Positions 11,909 through 22,450 of a stretch of 64,000 nucleotides of DNA are shown in pieces. Source of the DNA: Diadema setosum (Eukaryota > Echinodermata > Echinoidea > Diadematoida > Diadematidae); contig CM067059.1 in assembly GCA_033980235.1 (NCBI GenBank), forward strand, positions 26,769,922-26,833,921, in the 5' to 3' direction. A model generated the notes under the pieces. It was not told the origin of the DNA, made no database searches, and saw nothing but the letters and a program-made list of their open reading frames with translations. Position numbers and translations under genes: made by a program. How positions within the stretch are numbered: the first letter of the stretch is position 1; every line of letters starts with the position of its first letter.

Positions 11909-12259
11909 TCACTTCTGACTTTGTTTAATAATTGTCTGAATGTCGTTGGTAAAATATACAAATAAAAAAAGTTTCAAGTAAGCGTCGGAATAGAGGAAAA
12001 GATCCATTACGCGTTTGGCAATGAACGTATAATTCTTCTTCTCTTGTCCTGCCAATGCTGCCGCGGAAACTAGGATGACCGGTCCGACAGTTTGTCCTGA
12101 CATATCGTAAATCATGCAGATCAAATCGCTCTTGTTTTGGTTGTTCTCATAATTCAAAACGTTCCCTACTAGACGTGCAATTATCCCTCCCCTGCGAAGG
12201 TACGTCTCTGGTAAAGGAACAGCGTGACCGCTCATTATTCTGTCTTTGGAATAAGACAA
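11909..12259 (-). CDS. Candidate internal or terminal exon, unrecognised
   Basis: About 110 codons stay open on the minus strand with mixed codon use and almost no homopolymer, unlike the surroundings. A pyrimidine-rich run ending in TTTAG lies immediately before 12259 and could be an acceptor, so the exon may begin there with TTG rather than at a start codon; the first ATG is at about 12235. The middle holds a hydrophobic stretch (VGPVILVSAAALAG) that might be a short membrane or core segment. The frame ends in TAA/TGA at 11909. No family was recognised. The 3' boundary could instead be a donor such as the GTATAT near 11945. Confidence 0.28.
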   Translation of the reverse strand: MSYSKDRIMSGHAVPLPETYLRRGGIIARLVGNVLNYENNQNKSDLICMIYDMSGQTVGPVILVSAAALAGQEKKNYTFIAKRVMDLFLYSDAYLKLFLFVYFTNDIQTIIKQSQK

Positions 12260-13095
12260 CTAAATCAGAATGGAAGGTGAGCATGCATGGACAAAAGTAT
12301 CCGAGAATGGAAAACTTCATGAAAATATCAAAGCCTTGCCCTGATTGCCAGTGTATCATCAGTATTGCAGTAATTTTGCTTTACACATTTCAAATGAAAG
12401 AACGTATGGACATCTACAATCTAAGTGAAAAATCACAATTACACTTTCAAGCCTTTCCATATTTCCGTGGTGATGGTGGGGCCTCCTAACGTGGTTGGGT
12501 CAAGTGTCAAAGGTCATCACCCTCTTCTTTCAACTTGAAGAATCTCGGAAAGTCATTGCTTTTGTCGATTTTGTGTGTGTGTGTGTGTTTTCCTGTTTTT
12601 GAGGCGTCCCGAAAAAAAAAAAGAGTGCTTGTGTGTGGGAGAGGTAGGGCTGCAGCCCCTAACTCTTTTCCCGGTTCCACAGTCCCTATTGTGCAGTTAG
12701 AAATGATTATACTTAATTATAGTGATAATACCAATGGTGGACAGACACGATACAAGCTTAAGTCATGGATCTGAAAATGATATCCTAATTATGTCTTAAT
12801 AGATTCCGCAAAAAACCCAATTGTATTTGATACATAGATAAAAACAAATAGACAAACTGATAGAACTATATAAGTACTCTTCTTTTTGACAATATTGAGG
12901 AACACCTGTATCTTTCGCAGTCAGATTCTGCTATCTCGCAATAACCTAGCAATGTTGGCTTTAAGGTAGAAAAGGTTGTATTTGCTAAATCACGACAAAA
13001 GACATGATTTCATGACATCACAATAACTCCATGATAAATTTAAAGTGACAAATCATTCATATGTGATGACAAATCACAGCACACTTATCAATGAA
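12260..13095. other. Non-coding stretch with short (GT)n
   Basis: A (GT)n run lies at about 12571-12588 and an A run at 12612-12622. The overlapping plus frames are shadows or low-complexity sequence. Confidence 0.35.
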
Positions 13096-13098
13096 GTG

Positions 13099-13440
13099 GC
13101 ATAGGTTAAACTTTAGTTTTGGTTAAAGACCTAACTTCAGGTTTCTCTCATTTTTAGTAAAATAATGAAAAATATCTCATAAAATATAGAAAAGCATGTA
13201 ATTCCAAGAGGAATTCAATATTCATTTGATGAAAATTGGTCTTGATAAAAGATGGGACTCACCTTTTATTTAGGTCGCTTTGTTTTACTTTGTTTTTGGA
13301 CGTCTCAGCCATTCCAAGACTGATTTTCATGAAATATACTTTGAATTCCTCTTAGAATGGTGTGCTCTGTACTATTTCATAAGTGGGTTTTTTTTTTTGT
13401 ATCTTGCAAAAAGTTAAAAGCCCAATCTGGGTACAAACTT
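13099..13440. mobile_element. Diverged TTAA foldback, family B
   Basis: It is collinear with the copies at 34010 and 55616. Shared strings include the ATTCCAAGAGGAATTCAA side, CATTTGATGAAAATTGGT, CGTCTCAGCCATTCCAAGA and ACTTTGAATTCCTCTTAGAAT. The two halves are inverted relative to each other. The ends are eroded, so the limits are approximate. Confidence 0.6.
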
Positions 13441-14063
13441 TGCGGATCTTTCTCATTATCAGGTTTTAAGTTGTGATTATTCAAATTATGACAATTAGAT
13501 ATTACTAGAGAGATTTCATGTCTCTAAGAGTTAACTTCTCTTGTTGTTGCCGTAGTGTAAGTTAGCATAGCTTAAAATCCCCATCCCCTTTCTCTTATTT
13601 TTGTCCATCACTATAATGTGTTGTTGTCTTGGCTTATCTTCGAAGTGGGGAACGTTTGGCACTTAAGTCCAAATGCAAACATGAACTGTCCTACAACGAA
13701 ATCCTTTATTTTTTATCAATATCGCCATTTCAGAAACAAACGGTAATGCAATTCTTTGTTTAGAATTGAATATCAAGATAACCATAATTATTTTTTTTTA
13801 TTTTGATTTACAAGACTTTTCATAATCTAGAGTGCTCAAACCAACGATGCCGTAGAGCAAATTATGATTTAATTTTTCAAGGAAAAACTGATATTGAACT
13901 AAGATGAACAAATTTCGAAATAAAAGAGGGAATTGGCATCGAAAATGTGATCTTAATGGCAGATTTGCTACGTTCTGGGAATCTGGCGATCATTGTATTG
14001 TTCCGTCTTGGTACTTTAAAGGGAGACTAAAAACAAGTGTAAACAGAAAGTGGGCTAAGGCAA
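13441..14063. other. Non-coding stretch
   Basis: AT-rich sequence with a T tract at 13791-13803. No open frame or repeat family was recognised. Confidence 0.35.
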
Positions 14064-14135
14064 GTCCGGTACCAACGGTATAGCTAAGGCCTCCCCCCCC
14101 CCCCCCCCCTCTTAGCCCCACCGTTGGTACGGGAC
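14064..14135. repeat. Foldback with poly-C core
   Basis: A 25-base arm at 14064-14088 (GTCCGGTACCAACGGT...) is inverted at 14111-14135 (...ACCGTTGGTACGGGAC). Nearly everything between them is a C run. It may be a small TIR element or a snapback structure; no target duplication was found. Confidence 0.75.
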
Positions 14136-15650
14136 TAAGCACAAATTTGCAAGTGTAAAAAGCCCTTGAAAGGAAAACAGCAATACTGAGGAACGAGAAG
14201 AGAGGTGAGAGATAAACAGATAGAAAGGAAAGATGACGGATGATAGTGAAAGGGGAAGAAGGAGGAGGGGCAGGAGGAGGAGGAAATAGGCCACTTACCT
14301 ACAATGATACCGACCTGACGTCGCAAATTGTTGAACTTCTATTGTTTATTTGTCCTATTTATATTGATTTCCAGTTGAACAAAGGCATACCAGATTAGGG
14401 TTTTAAAAAAAAGAGGAATAATTGATCGAAGTAGTTAAGAGATTATTTACCTTTCTCTATATTTTTTTTTCTTTTGTGGCTATTTCCAATCAACGAACTG
14501 ATACAAAACACCCCTGGTGTAACCAAATAGTTCAACTTTCCCTCTGTACACAGTGAGCTCAGAAGCTAAGACAGCCCGAGAACAAAGGAGCGACCAAGGT
14601 ATTGTTACAGACTCAACGAATTTTGGAATACCAAGCTGATGTGAATCCATATGCTGATTCGAGATTACAAATCAAGACGTGTTTCGGAACTACAAGAGAT
14701 AATGGTAATGATAAATAGATAAATAAATACATGAATAAATTAATACATAAATAAAGAAATAAGCACATAAATTGATAGATTGATACATGTATAAATAAAT
14801 AAATGAATAAATGTGTAGGGGACCGAACAAAATGAAATAAGAAAATAAATGAAAAATTAAAGAATTTTGGACCTTGTATGTCAAAACATCGACTTGTACG
14901 TCTTGATTCAATCATACGATGTAAAGGAAAGAATGGAAAGTCGAAGGAATATTGATTTTTCATTGTTTAGATGTCTGCATACGCTATGTGTTCAAATCAA
15001 ATGGTTTGAAAACAATTAGTTTTCAGTCATTTCATGGTATAAAAGTTTTAACTTTTTATAATTGGAGAGAAAAGTGATTTTGTTTTCAGTTTAAATTGGT
15101 CAGTGTGTTGGAAAGAGATAACAATGTCATGAAATCCTTCTTTCAGCCAACAATTTTGTCATCATTTGAATACACCCTCCTCTTATCTACAAAAGTTAAG
15201 TTGCTGTATCTTCACAACGTGAAAACATTTGACGCAGTATTACATTATCTTCCTAATTTCACAAAGAAAACTTTATGAAAATTTGCGTTTGAATGGTACC
15301 CTTCTGAGGCCCTATACCATTATCATTTCATCTCACATGGTTATGAAATATGACCTAATATCACTGTTCTGAAAGAAGGAAAAATAAAGAAATGTAGACT
15401 TGCACATTAACTAACTTTTTTAGGTATAGTTATTTCATGACGAAATCTGTTGAACTTCAACAATTCCTTCTGATCTACCGTATTTAAGAGTCACGTTGAA
15501 TAGGCAGTGACATTTCGCTCTCAGATAAATTCAGTAATCGTTACCACCACCTCCAATGTCATCATCATTATTTTCCATCACTGTCATTTTCATATGTCTT
15601 CATTTTTTTTTTCCATCCTCGTAATCTTGGTCTACACATTCCCTGCTGGA
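14136..15650. other. Non-coding stretch with (ATAA)-type low complexity
   Basis: Degenerate AAATA/GATA-type repeats fill 14710-14813 and create the tyrosine/isoleucine-rich frames seen there on the minus strand. A purine-rich block occupies 14200-14285. Nothing coding is supported. Confidence 0.4.
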
Positions 15651-15665
15651 AAGAACACAACGTCT

Positions 15666-15706
15666 CACCAGGGAAGTGGAAGTGGAAATGTTCCACCTCC
15701 CTGGTG
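15666..15706. repeat. Short hairpin, 15-bp stem
   Basis: CACCAGGGAAGTGGA pairs with TCCACCTCCCTGGTG with one mismatch and an 11-base loop. It abuts the ACAGTGTGA repeats. A similar stem lies at 53376-53412. The role is unknown; a miRNA-like precursor and a MITE end are both possible. Confidence 0.7.
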
Positions 15707-15985
15707 CTCGAATTTAACAGTGTGAAGAGATTTTACACTGTGTTCACAATGTGTTCACACTGGTCTCACAGTGTGTTCACTATCATTATGTTCACATAGT
15801 CGCCTATGTGAAAACGGTCGAATGTAACAGTGTGGAGATGATTTCACACAGTAAATATTCTGTTTCACACTGTAAACTGATGATTCACAATGTATTCACA
15901 AAGTTAAATTTGCTCGAATTTAACAGTGTGAAGAGATTTTACAATGTGTTCACAATGTGTTCACACTGTGTTTCATAACACAGTG
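15707..15985. repeat. Degenerate repeat of a CACTGTGTTCACA-type unit
   Basis: The block beginning CTCGAATTTAACAGTGTG occurs at 15707 and again at 15913, nearly identical over about 55 bases. A weaker version starts at about 15818. Between them the string TTCACA and its complement recur, and a hairpin sits at 15791-15812 (TTCACATAG / CTATGTGAA). The unit is rich in inverted CACTGTG/ACAGTG pairs. Confidence 0.75.
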
Positions 15986-16418
15986 TAGATTGTGTAGATT
16001 AGTGATAGTAAATATCAACGTAACGCAGCAATAAAATATTATCTCCAAAATTCTGCACGTACGCATTATTTATATTCCAAAAGAGAAAATTCGTATCGGG
16101 ACAGAAGACGTATGAAGTGGTATATTTTTTCATTAGCATGGTACGGTTTCATTTCGAGTGAGAAAGTTTAATCATCTATCTTTAGGTTAGCGAGAAATTC
16201 GGGGATTCATCGGGGATCAAGTCTCCTGTATTGCATCTTACACGAATAGCAATTTTGAGGTACATGAAGGATATGAATATCCAAAAGAATAACGTATACC
16301 TTTCGCATAAGACTATTGAAGTGGGAAGAAAATAAAGATGGCAATTACCTTTACCAAAAGGGGTTACAATATTGCCACATTATCGTGCCAACTCACAATT
16401 TTTATTGCGTTTTTGCGT
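15986..16418. other. Non-coding stretch
   Basis: Unique AT-rich sequence. No element ends or credible frame were seen. Confidence 0.35.
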
Positions 16419-16700
16419 TTAAAAGGAACATTACGTAAAATTTTACTCGTGAATTCGGTGAATGCGAAACTATCAATGCTACATAGGAATGAAGTTTGGG
16501 GAAAATCGGCAATCCATTCGAAAGTTACTGATTTTTTTTTTTCAAAGTTTTGATTAATTTCATAAGCCCTAATTGCTTGAAATAAAGCAGACAACACGCA
16601 TTTTAACATAAAGAGAACTCCACAAAACTTTCGTGAGAAGTACTTCCTTCGACTTGCTACTGACATAGTGTTAATGGTGATATTCCTTCTCCTTCTGAAT
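16419..16700. mobile_element. Strongly diverged TTAA foldback, family A
   Basis: It begins TTAAAAGGAAC and then follows the family A order: GGTGAATGC..., AAGTTTGGGGAAAATCGGCA, ATTCGAAAGTTACTGATTTT. Later parts resemble the CATAAA-AGAAC and CTTCCTTCGACTT segments of the clearer copies. The right end is not identifiable. The minus-strand frame over this stretch is a shadow. Confidence 0.45.
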
Positions 16701-17611
16701 AAGGTAAGAAGTCAAATGCTCTTTCATTATGCTAGAAAAAATGCAAATGATATTATGTTGCTTTTTTGTTGTTTTTCTTTACATTGTTACGCTATCGTCA
16801 CTGACCGTGACATCACCATTTGTTGTAGTCTTCTATATCCAGCGATGACGGCACATGCATGTTAACCAAAAAAAAAAAAAAAAAAAAAAATGATTGATAA
16901 CTCTGAACAGGAATCCATTTTGTAACTAACTCTTATACGATGCCATTACCATTTTTTTCTACTTAACGTGGATACAGATTTTTTTTTTTTTTGCTGTTTT
17001 CTTCATTTGAGGTACTTCATTTTCCATATAACTTCACAAAAGTCATACTTACAATCACATCATCCTCAAATATTCCAAATACACTCAACCTAAAATTTTG
17101 ACAGAAAAAGAAAGTACATCAATGAAACTCCACTTTCATCAAATCTTGCCTGCATGGTTGCACTTCAAACTGATGCAGAATCTCAATTGCGTTTTCAAAT
17201 CTGCTACCAAATAAAAATTCACTGAGCAAACTTTTATACCGTCCATTTCCATGATTACGTCTTTTTGTTCCTTAAAAAAAAAAAACCGAATAAATTTGGC
17301 ACAATACAGGAAAAAAAATATGATTTCATCTTTTTTTTAACGTTTTATGCCCAGTGATTCCAATGATCGATCGAACTTAAACATGAAATGGAAATGCCCT
17401 TCTGCATTGGAACCAGAACACTATTCAGATTGGTCTGAACTTTGAGGCCGGCATTCCAATAGGCCATATCAAGACATTTCTGAAGCTCTCCCTGTTGTTT
17501 TATTTCGGTCAATTTCACAATGCTGTGATGAGTTTTGATTGACTTGGGAGGCAAATTTTCATTTGTTTTTTTCTCGCTGTTCTTCTTTTTTTTTTTTTTT
17601 TTCCATTTGAC
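16701..17611. other. Non-coding stretch with A and T tracts
   Basis: Homopolymer runs lie at 16868-16890 (A), 16979-16992 (T) and 17584-17602 (T). If the CBM20 exon at 17612 is real, this is the start of the following intron. No second exon was recognised. Confidence 0.35.
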
Positions 17612-17785
17612 CTTCTGTGGGGAGCGGCATCGGTATAGCATCGCCTCTCGGTTGGCCCAGCAGTTCGGGGGACGAAAAGGCGTGAGCACCGTGTTCCAGT
17701 TACCCAGATACGGGTCCTCCCCTGCTGCTACCAAACGTATTGTATTTCTCCAGTATACGCAATGAAATTGGAATCTTGTTCCCAT
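17612..17785 (-). CDS. CBM20 (starch/glycogen-binding) domain, N-terminal exon
   Basis: The 58 residues from the ATG at 17785 read like the first half of a CBM20 carbohydrate-binding module. They show an F-x-F beta strand at residues 5-7, a hydrophobic I-x-LV strand at 16-19, and the hallmark LGNW at 27-30, followed by a Trp at 43 and an MLY strand. The ATG has A at -3 and G at +4. The exon can end at AAG|GTCAAA (17612/17611), giving 174 nt in phase 0; beyond it the frame runs into a lysine tract coded by poly-A. Animal proteins with an N-terminal CBM20 include laforin (EPM2A), a glycogen phosphatase, and GPCPD1. The start of the module almost at residue 1 fits either. Downstream exons were not found at lower coordinates. 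A pyrimidine-rich run lies before the ATG, so an acceptor instead of a start is possible. Confidence 0.55.
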
Positions 17786-17955
17786 CTTTTGAAGGAGAAG
17801 AAGATGAAGGAGGAGCAAAGAAAGCTAGAGGGGTCAAAGTGACTTAGAAATAGTTTTAAAAACTTTCAAGAAGACCGTCGTGAACTAAACTAACAGAAGA
17901 GGGAGGCGACAGAGAGAAAGATAGAATGAAGAATAGAAAATGATTGGGATGGAAG

Positions 17956-17958
<3 letters not shown>

Positions 17959-17999
<41 letters not shown>

Positions 18000-18003
18000 G
18001 AGC
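17959..18003. repeat. (GA)n microsatellite
   Basis: AGAGAG repeats with a few interruptions, followed by purine-rich sequence to about 18030. The frames at 17885-18165 on both strands derive from it. Confidence 0.9.
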
Positions 18004-18164
18004 GAGGAAAGGGAGGAGACAAAGAAGAAATCCTCCTCTGGTTTAATAATGGGAATAAAGCTTCTCCCGGAAATTTGGTTCGACGTGCCAAGGCGCTCGT
18101 TCCAGATATCCCTTTATGAGCGTAGGCGAATTGACGGTTCAGGGGCCGGTCATGCGGAGACGTA

Positions 18165-18797
18165 GGAATATACGAACATGGATTAATCAGCCTTCAAATC
18201 ACGGAAATTATGTCAAAACATTTATGGTTGTAATTACTGACCTAGATTTGGGAGAAGGATCGACGTTGCCTTAACTCCTCCCCCCCCCCCCCTCCCGCAC
18301 TAACCTTTTGTACGATCACTTCTTTCCTAAGATATGTTCAATCTGTTTGGCTTTAAACATAAACCCTTGGTAATTACTTTGTAGGTACATTTCAGTTTGG
18401 CTGCATCTACTTCCGCGTCTTGCTTTCATTTGCTGAATCTCTTTTATTGTGTTTTTTGTTTTGTTTTTTGTCATGCTTCTTTGTCTATATAGTGCAAAGT
18501 TTCATACATGGCAAGCAGGAAACAAAAGACATTCTGCCTTCTCATCTTTTATAAATTCTTTATTATTTTCCTGTCATATTCTAATGCGTTGCAAGGGTGA
18601 GAGATATCAATATCAGCGCTGGAGTGTTGGTTGGATGAGCATGCATCCCAGAGGTCGGCCAATAAAATTGTCGGCTGCCTGACATGCGCGCGATCATGTT
18701 CTCACACGCACATTCCTCTCCCGGCAGGTATCGGTGCTAAAAGCCGGTATCGATCACTCACATGCACAACAGGCATGAATCGAAAAATGACGAACAT
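18165..18797. other. Non-coding stretch
   Basis: A C tract lies at about 18280-18295. A short inverted pair, GGTATCG...CGGTATCGAT, lies at 18727-18752. No exon is supported. Confidence 0.35.
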
Positions 18798-19294
18798 TTA
18801 AAGGACAAGTTCACCTTCATAGACATGTGGGTTGAGTGAATGCAGCAATATTAGTTGAACATATCAGTGAAAGTTTGAGGAAAATCGGACGATCCGTTCA
18901 AAAGTTATGAATTTTTGAAGTTTCTGCTAAGTCATGGCTGGATGAAAAGACTACTATAGCATGTGATGTCACATGTGTACGTAATAAAAATAGAATAAAG
19001 AAATTCAACATATTTCCATTTTTCTTGCATAAAAAAAGAACACTCGACTTCTTTCTTTCAGAAGGCAGGGAGAATAATATCACCCTTGACATACGTCAGT
19101 AACATCTCGAAGAAATTTGCACTTTATCCAAAAAGTAAAGTTTTGTGAAATTCTCTTTTTATTTTCCTTATATCATTACTTTAAAAAGTCATAACTTTTG
19201 AACGGATTGTCCGATTTTCCTCAAACTTTCATTGATGTGTTCTACTAATATTGCTGCATTCTCTCAATCCTTGGACCTTGGACTTGTCCTTTAA
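18798..19294. mobile_element. TTAA foldback element, family A, internally shortened
   Basis: The ends are TTAAAGGACAAGT and its inverted form ACTTGTCCTTTAA. The terminal inverted repeats run about 110-120 bases and include GAAAATCGGACGATCCGTTC near the inner end. Flanking TTAA occurs at 18798-18801 and 19291-19294, which fits a TTAA target. Compared with the copy at 33443, the inner part of the right arm is missing, making this copy about 75 bp shorter. It has no coding capacity. Confidence 0.8.
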
Positions 19295-19726
19295 TAGTTA
19301 TAATGAATAAACAACCATCTTTACTTTTTTTTTTACTGCGAATTCTCTACGTGCCCTCACGGTGTAGATAGTCCGTTCCGCTGGAAAGCAGCTCGACTAC
19401 TGGACCACTTTTGAAGACGCTTCATACGTAACACTTGGCAAATTGTCTCAATGGGCTTTGGCCCTTGAAGTATGCATCAAAATGATTCAGATTTCTCTCT
19501 TTCTCTCTGTCTCTTCTTCTTCTACCTATTTTCTGTTCCCCTTTTTCACACTTTTGCTTTCTTTCTTTTTTTTTTTCTATTTCCGAATTTCCCAGTTTCC
19601 CGCACTCTTTGTAGTTGCAAGCTTTTCAACCCCCCCCCCCTATTCTATCCCCCCTTCCCTCGGAGGTATACCCCACATGATACAAGCATAGTCTTTTGAG
19701 TGGGTACCTCCACTTTTTTTTTTTCA

Positions 19727-19798
19727 CAGAGTGTATAATATACACTCTGCGAAAAAAAGAAAAAGAAATATACACTCTGTATTATAGAGTGTATATTT
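19727..19798. repeat. Palindrome cluster of TACACTCT/AGAGTGTA
   Basis: Two hairpins in a row: CAGAGTGTATAATATACACTCTG (described by its halves CAGAGTGTATA and TATACACTCTG, 19727-19749), then ATATACACTCT and AGAGTGTATAT around a short loop (19768-19796). The same arrangement recurs in copy 2 at about 24016-24087. Confidence 0.8.
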
Positions 19799-19889
19799 CT
19801 TTTTTGTACTGATCATGTAGACATGAACATGTCGTTATCGCTGGCTGGCTATGCATATTCTTAACGACTCGCAAGTCAGATTAATAATA

Positions 19890-19960
19890 TTGTTCTTTAT
19901 ACATTCTGTTGAAAGAAAAAGTGAAATAAATTTGAAATTTGAATTTGAATCTGATCATAG
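19890..19960 (+). mobile_element. LINE 3' tail inside tandem copy 1
   Basis: It ends TACATTCTGTTGAAAGAAA, then GTGAAATAAATTTGAAATTTG with a TTGAAT tail. It matches the tail at 43538-43608 (TACATTCTGTTGAAAAAAG). The body of the element upstream is not delimited. The copy 2 equivalent is at about 24180-24240. Confidence 0.6.
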
Positions 19961-21714
19961 GATTCATTAAGTCATACATCGAGCTATGATATGTAATATC
20001 ACGACAAGACAAATCCATTGTATCTTGCCAACGGAGAACAAACGGGGGAAAAAAAGTAGAAGACCGTCACACCGCCATCAAAGATTGTCTACATGACGGT
20101 CAAAAGCAACAACAGAAATTCAACGCAAATTCCAACGCAAGGTTATAGACTAATTACCTTTGTTAATAATTATTTCTGCTTTGACTTTTTTAAATGTTAC
20201 CTAACATCTTTCTGTCTTTTTTTTTGCTTGCTCTTTTTCCTCTTATTTTTTCTTTCCCTTCTCCTTTCTTTTTCTCTCTCTTCCTCTCCTCATCAAACAA
20301 TCAATCAAGCAAACGTGTTTGTTGTTTCTTTCACTTGAAAATCTCAGCACTTCATGAATAATTTCATGGTTCTCATTTTACTTCTGTCCAATACCGTTGA
20401 CTTACTAATGACTTGAGAGATCATGTTGTCCGCCATTTTGGAGAAAAGTATCAATAGGCAATAAAAACTGGCGTTTTAATCGGTTACTCTCACTTCAACC
20501 CTCTTCATGAAGACATACTCAACAATCAGGCAGCATGATAAATCACGTACATCATTGTCGTACCCCTGTTTGAATGCTCCAACTCAGAAAGTTACTGTCT
20601 GCATGAATGCCTCAATTCTCTGACTATAATTATTGTATGTTCATTCTACTCGTTTATTTTCTTCGTGGTAAGCCAAGGCTTGCTTCGCTGAATTATCTTG
20701 AATATGAAAAGATGTCTATAGAAGTAACTTTGTATTTCAAGCTGCGAGGCCTTTAATCCCCTTCCACAAGCTTTCATTTCACTAGCGGGCATGCAATTAA
20801 GGCAAACAAGTTTACTGTAACTTCCGGGGTCATTTCAACTTGAACATCTGGCAAAGGCCTCCTCATCTTTGGATTTCGTTACCCCTTCAAGGACTTCACC
20901 TTGTTATGCTATCACTCATTGTCGAGAGGGCTCACTCTTTCATTTCCTGCACCAGAGACTTATGATTCCTATCCGTTTGTCTAAGATCTCTTTTTCGTCC
21001 TCCTTTTCATATCTTATTTTCTGTTTTGTTAATCCTTCGTCTTTTTCTTTACCCCTTTGTATGTTTCTTCCTTCTTCATTTCTAAGGTTCGTTTCTTACT
21101 TGTTTTATTTCTCCGTCTATATCACTCTCCTTTTGTTTTTCCACTGTTATGTAGGCCTAAATACTTGTCTTACACGTATCATTTCAACAATCATGATAAC
21201 TATACTCTAAGATTAATATACCTTTAACCTGTATCCTTCTCTGAAAATGATGTTTTATATAAGTGTTATTCCTTTAAGGAATGAATGTTAGTTGCGCCAA
21301 TGTCGGCGATCCGTTTTGAAAATACACATATCAAAATATTATTTGTGATCATTGATTTGAATAATTATTAAAAGTATAGTTTAATATAGTATTATAGGGA
21401 TTGTAATGAAAATTCCGAACAGAATAATTACAGATTTGTACAAGGATATCATATAAATATAGATATAAAATGTATATATAAATAGAGAGATAGATGGATA
21501 AATAAACAAATAGTAAATAAATATAAACATGTCTCTCTTTTTTTTTTTTGAGCGGGGGTAAAGCCACACCTGCCCTAGACAATACATATACAATTCTAAT
21601 CAAATGTAGGATCCAAACAATACTCAATATTTTTGTTTAAAAGACTTTGTATTTTTTGTGTGCCTCTAACCTTATACCAACTATCAAGGATAAACCACGT
21701 CAAACATCATTAAA

Positions 21715-22140
21715 AAAAATTAGGTAAGAGGTGAGAAGATGTCAGATATGAAAGTGATAAAATGGACAATATAGAATGTTGGGGAAGAAAACATCTACCA
21801 AACATCGTCAGAGGTAAGAGGTTAGAAGTCAAACAACAGCAGAGATAAACACGGTTAGAGGTGAATCTATGGCAAAGACTTAACTATCAAAGTGACAAAA
21901 CTACAATGTCAGAGAAGAACTCATGTCAAATGTAGATAATTATGTAAAAGTAGAAAATTACTTTGTCGAAGGTAAAAACATCAATGCTAAGCAAGTCAAA
22001 GGGCAAAGATACATTTTAGAGGCAAAAAGTGTTACAAGTAAACATGCCAAAGTGAAAAATGACTGTGTCACAGGTGAAAACGTCGAAGGCGAAGATATCA
22101 AAGTGCAGAATATCTGCATCAGGAGTAAACGTGTTTAAAT
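21715..22140 (+). repeat. Degenerate short tandem repeat block
   Basis: Loose repeats of a GTCAGAGGTAAGAG / GTGAAAACATC-like unit fill this block. A 71-codon frame (21923-22138) is open in copy 1, but its counterpart in copy 2 (26401-26620) has in-frame TAA stops after AAGGG and CAAGT, so the frame is not under coding constraint. Confidence 0.55.
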
Positions 22141-22226
22141 CACATCAGAGATGAAAGTGCTTAAGTAAAAACAAAACAAAAAACAAGATTAAAGGTGACA
22201 ATGTTGAGGTGTATCTTTACTTTGTA

Positions 22227-22273
<47 letters not shown>
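22227..22273. repeat. (AT)n microsatellite, short allele in copy 1
   Basis: An uninterrupted TATATA run followed by (ATT)n. The same locus in copy 2 spans about 26713-26833 and contains extra TGTATA and ATTATATACATATA interruptions. Confidence 0.9.
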
Positions 22274-22275
<2 letters not shown>

Positions 22276-22338
22276 CTATTATTATTATTATTATTCAATT
22301 ATTCATTTATTGCTACCAAGTTGATTTTTTTTTTTTAC

Positions 22339-22450
22339 ATTCAATTCAATTCAAATGAGATTTTATTTCCAATATCACATTTTTTGGTTGATACAAAGTT
22401 TCAATAACTTACAGGGCCATGAAATTATAAAAGTTGATGATTTTGGTGGC
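22339..22450 (-). mobile_element. LINE 3' end, minus orientation, in copy 1
   Basis: The reverse complement ends GGAAATAAAATCTCATTTG followed by AATTGAATTGAATG. The copy 2 counterpart is at 26897-27005. The body upstream (towards 22700) may belong to the same insertion but has no coding motif. Confidence 0.6.

Noticed and set aside
19443..19691. Frame starting MSQWALALEV, repeated at 23742
   Set aside because: The shared start is due to the tandem duplication; the downstream part is C/T-tract sequence that shifts frame between copies.
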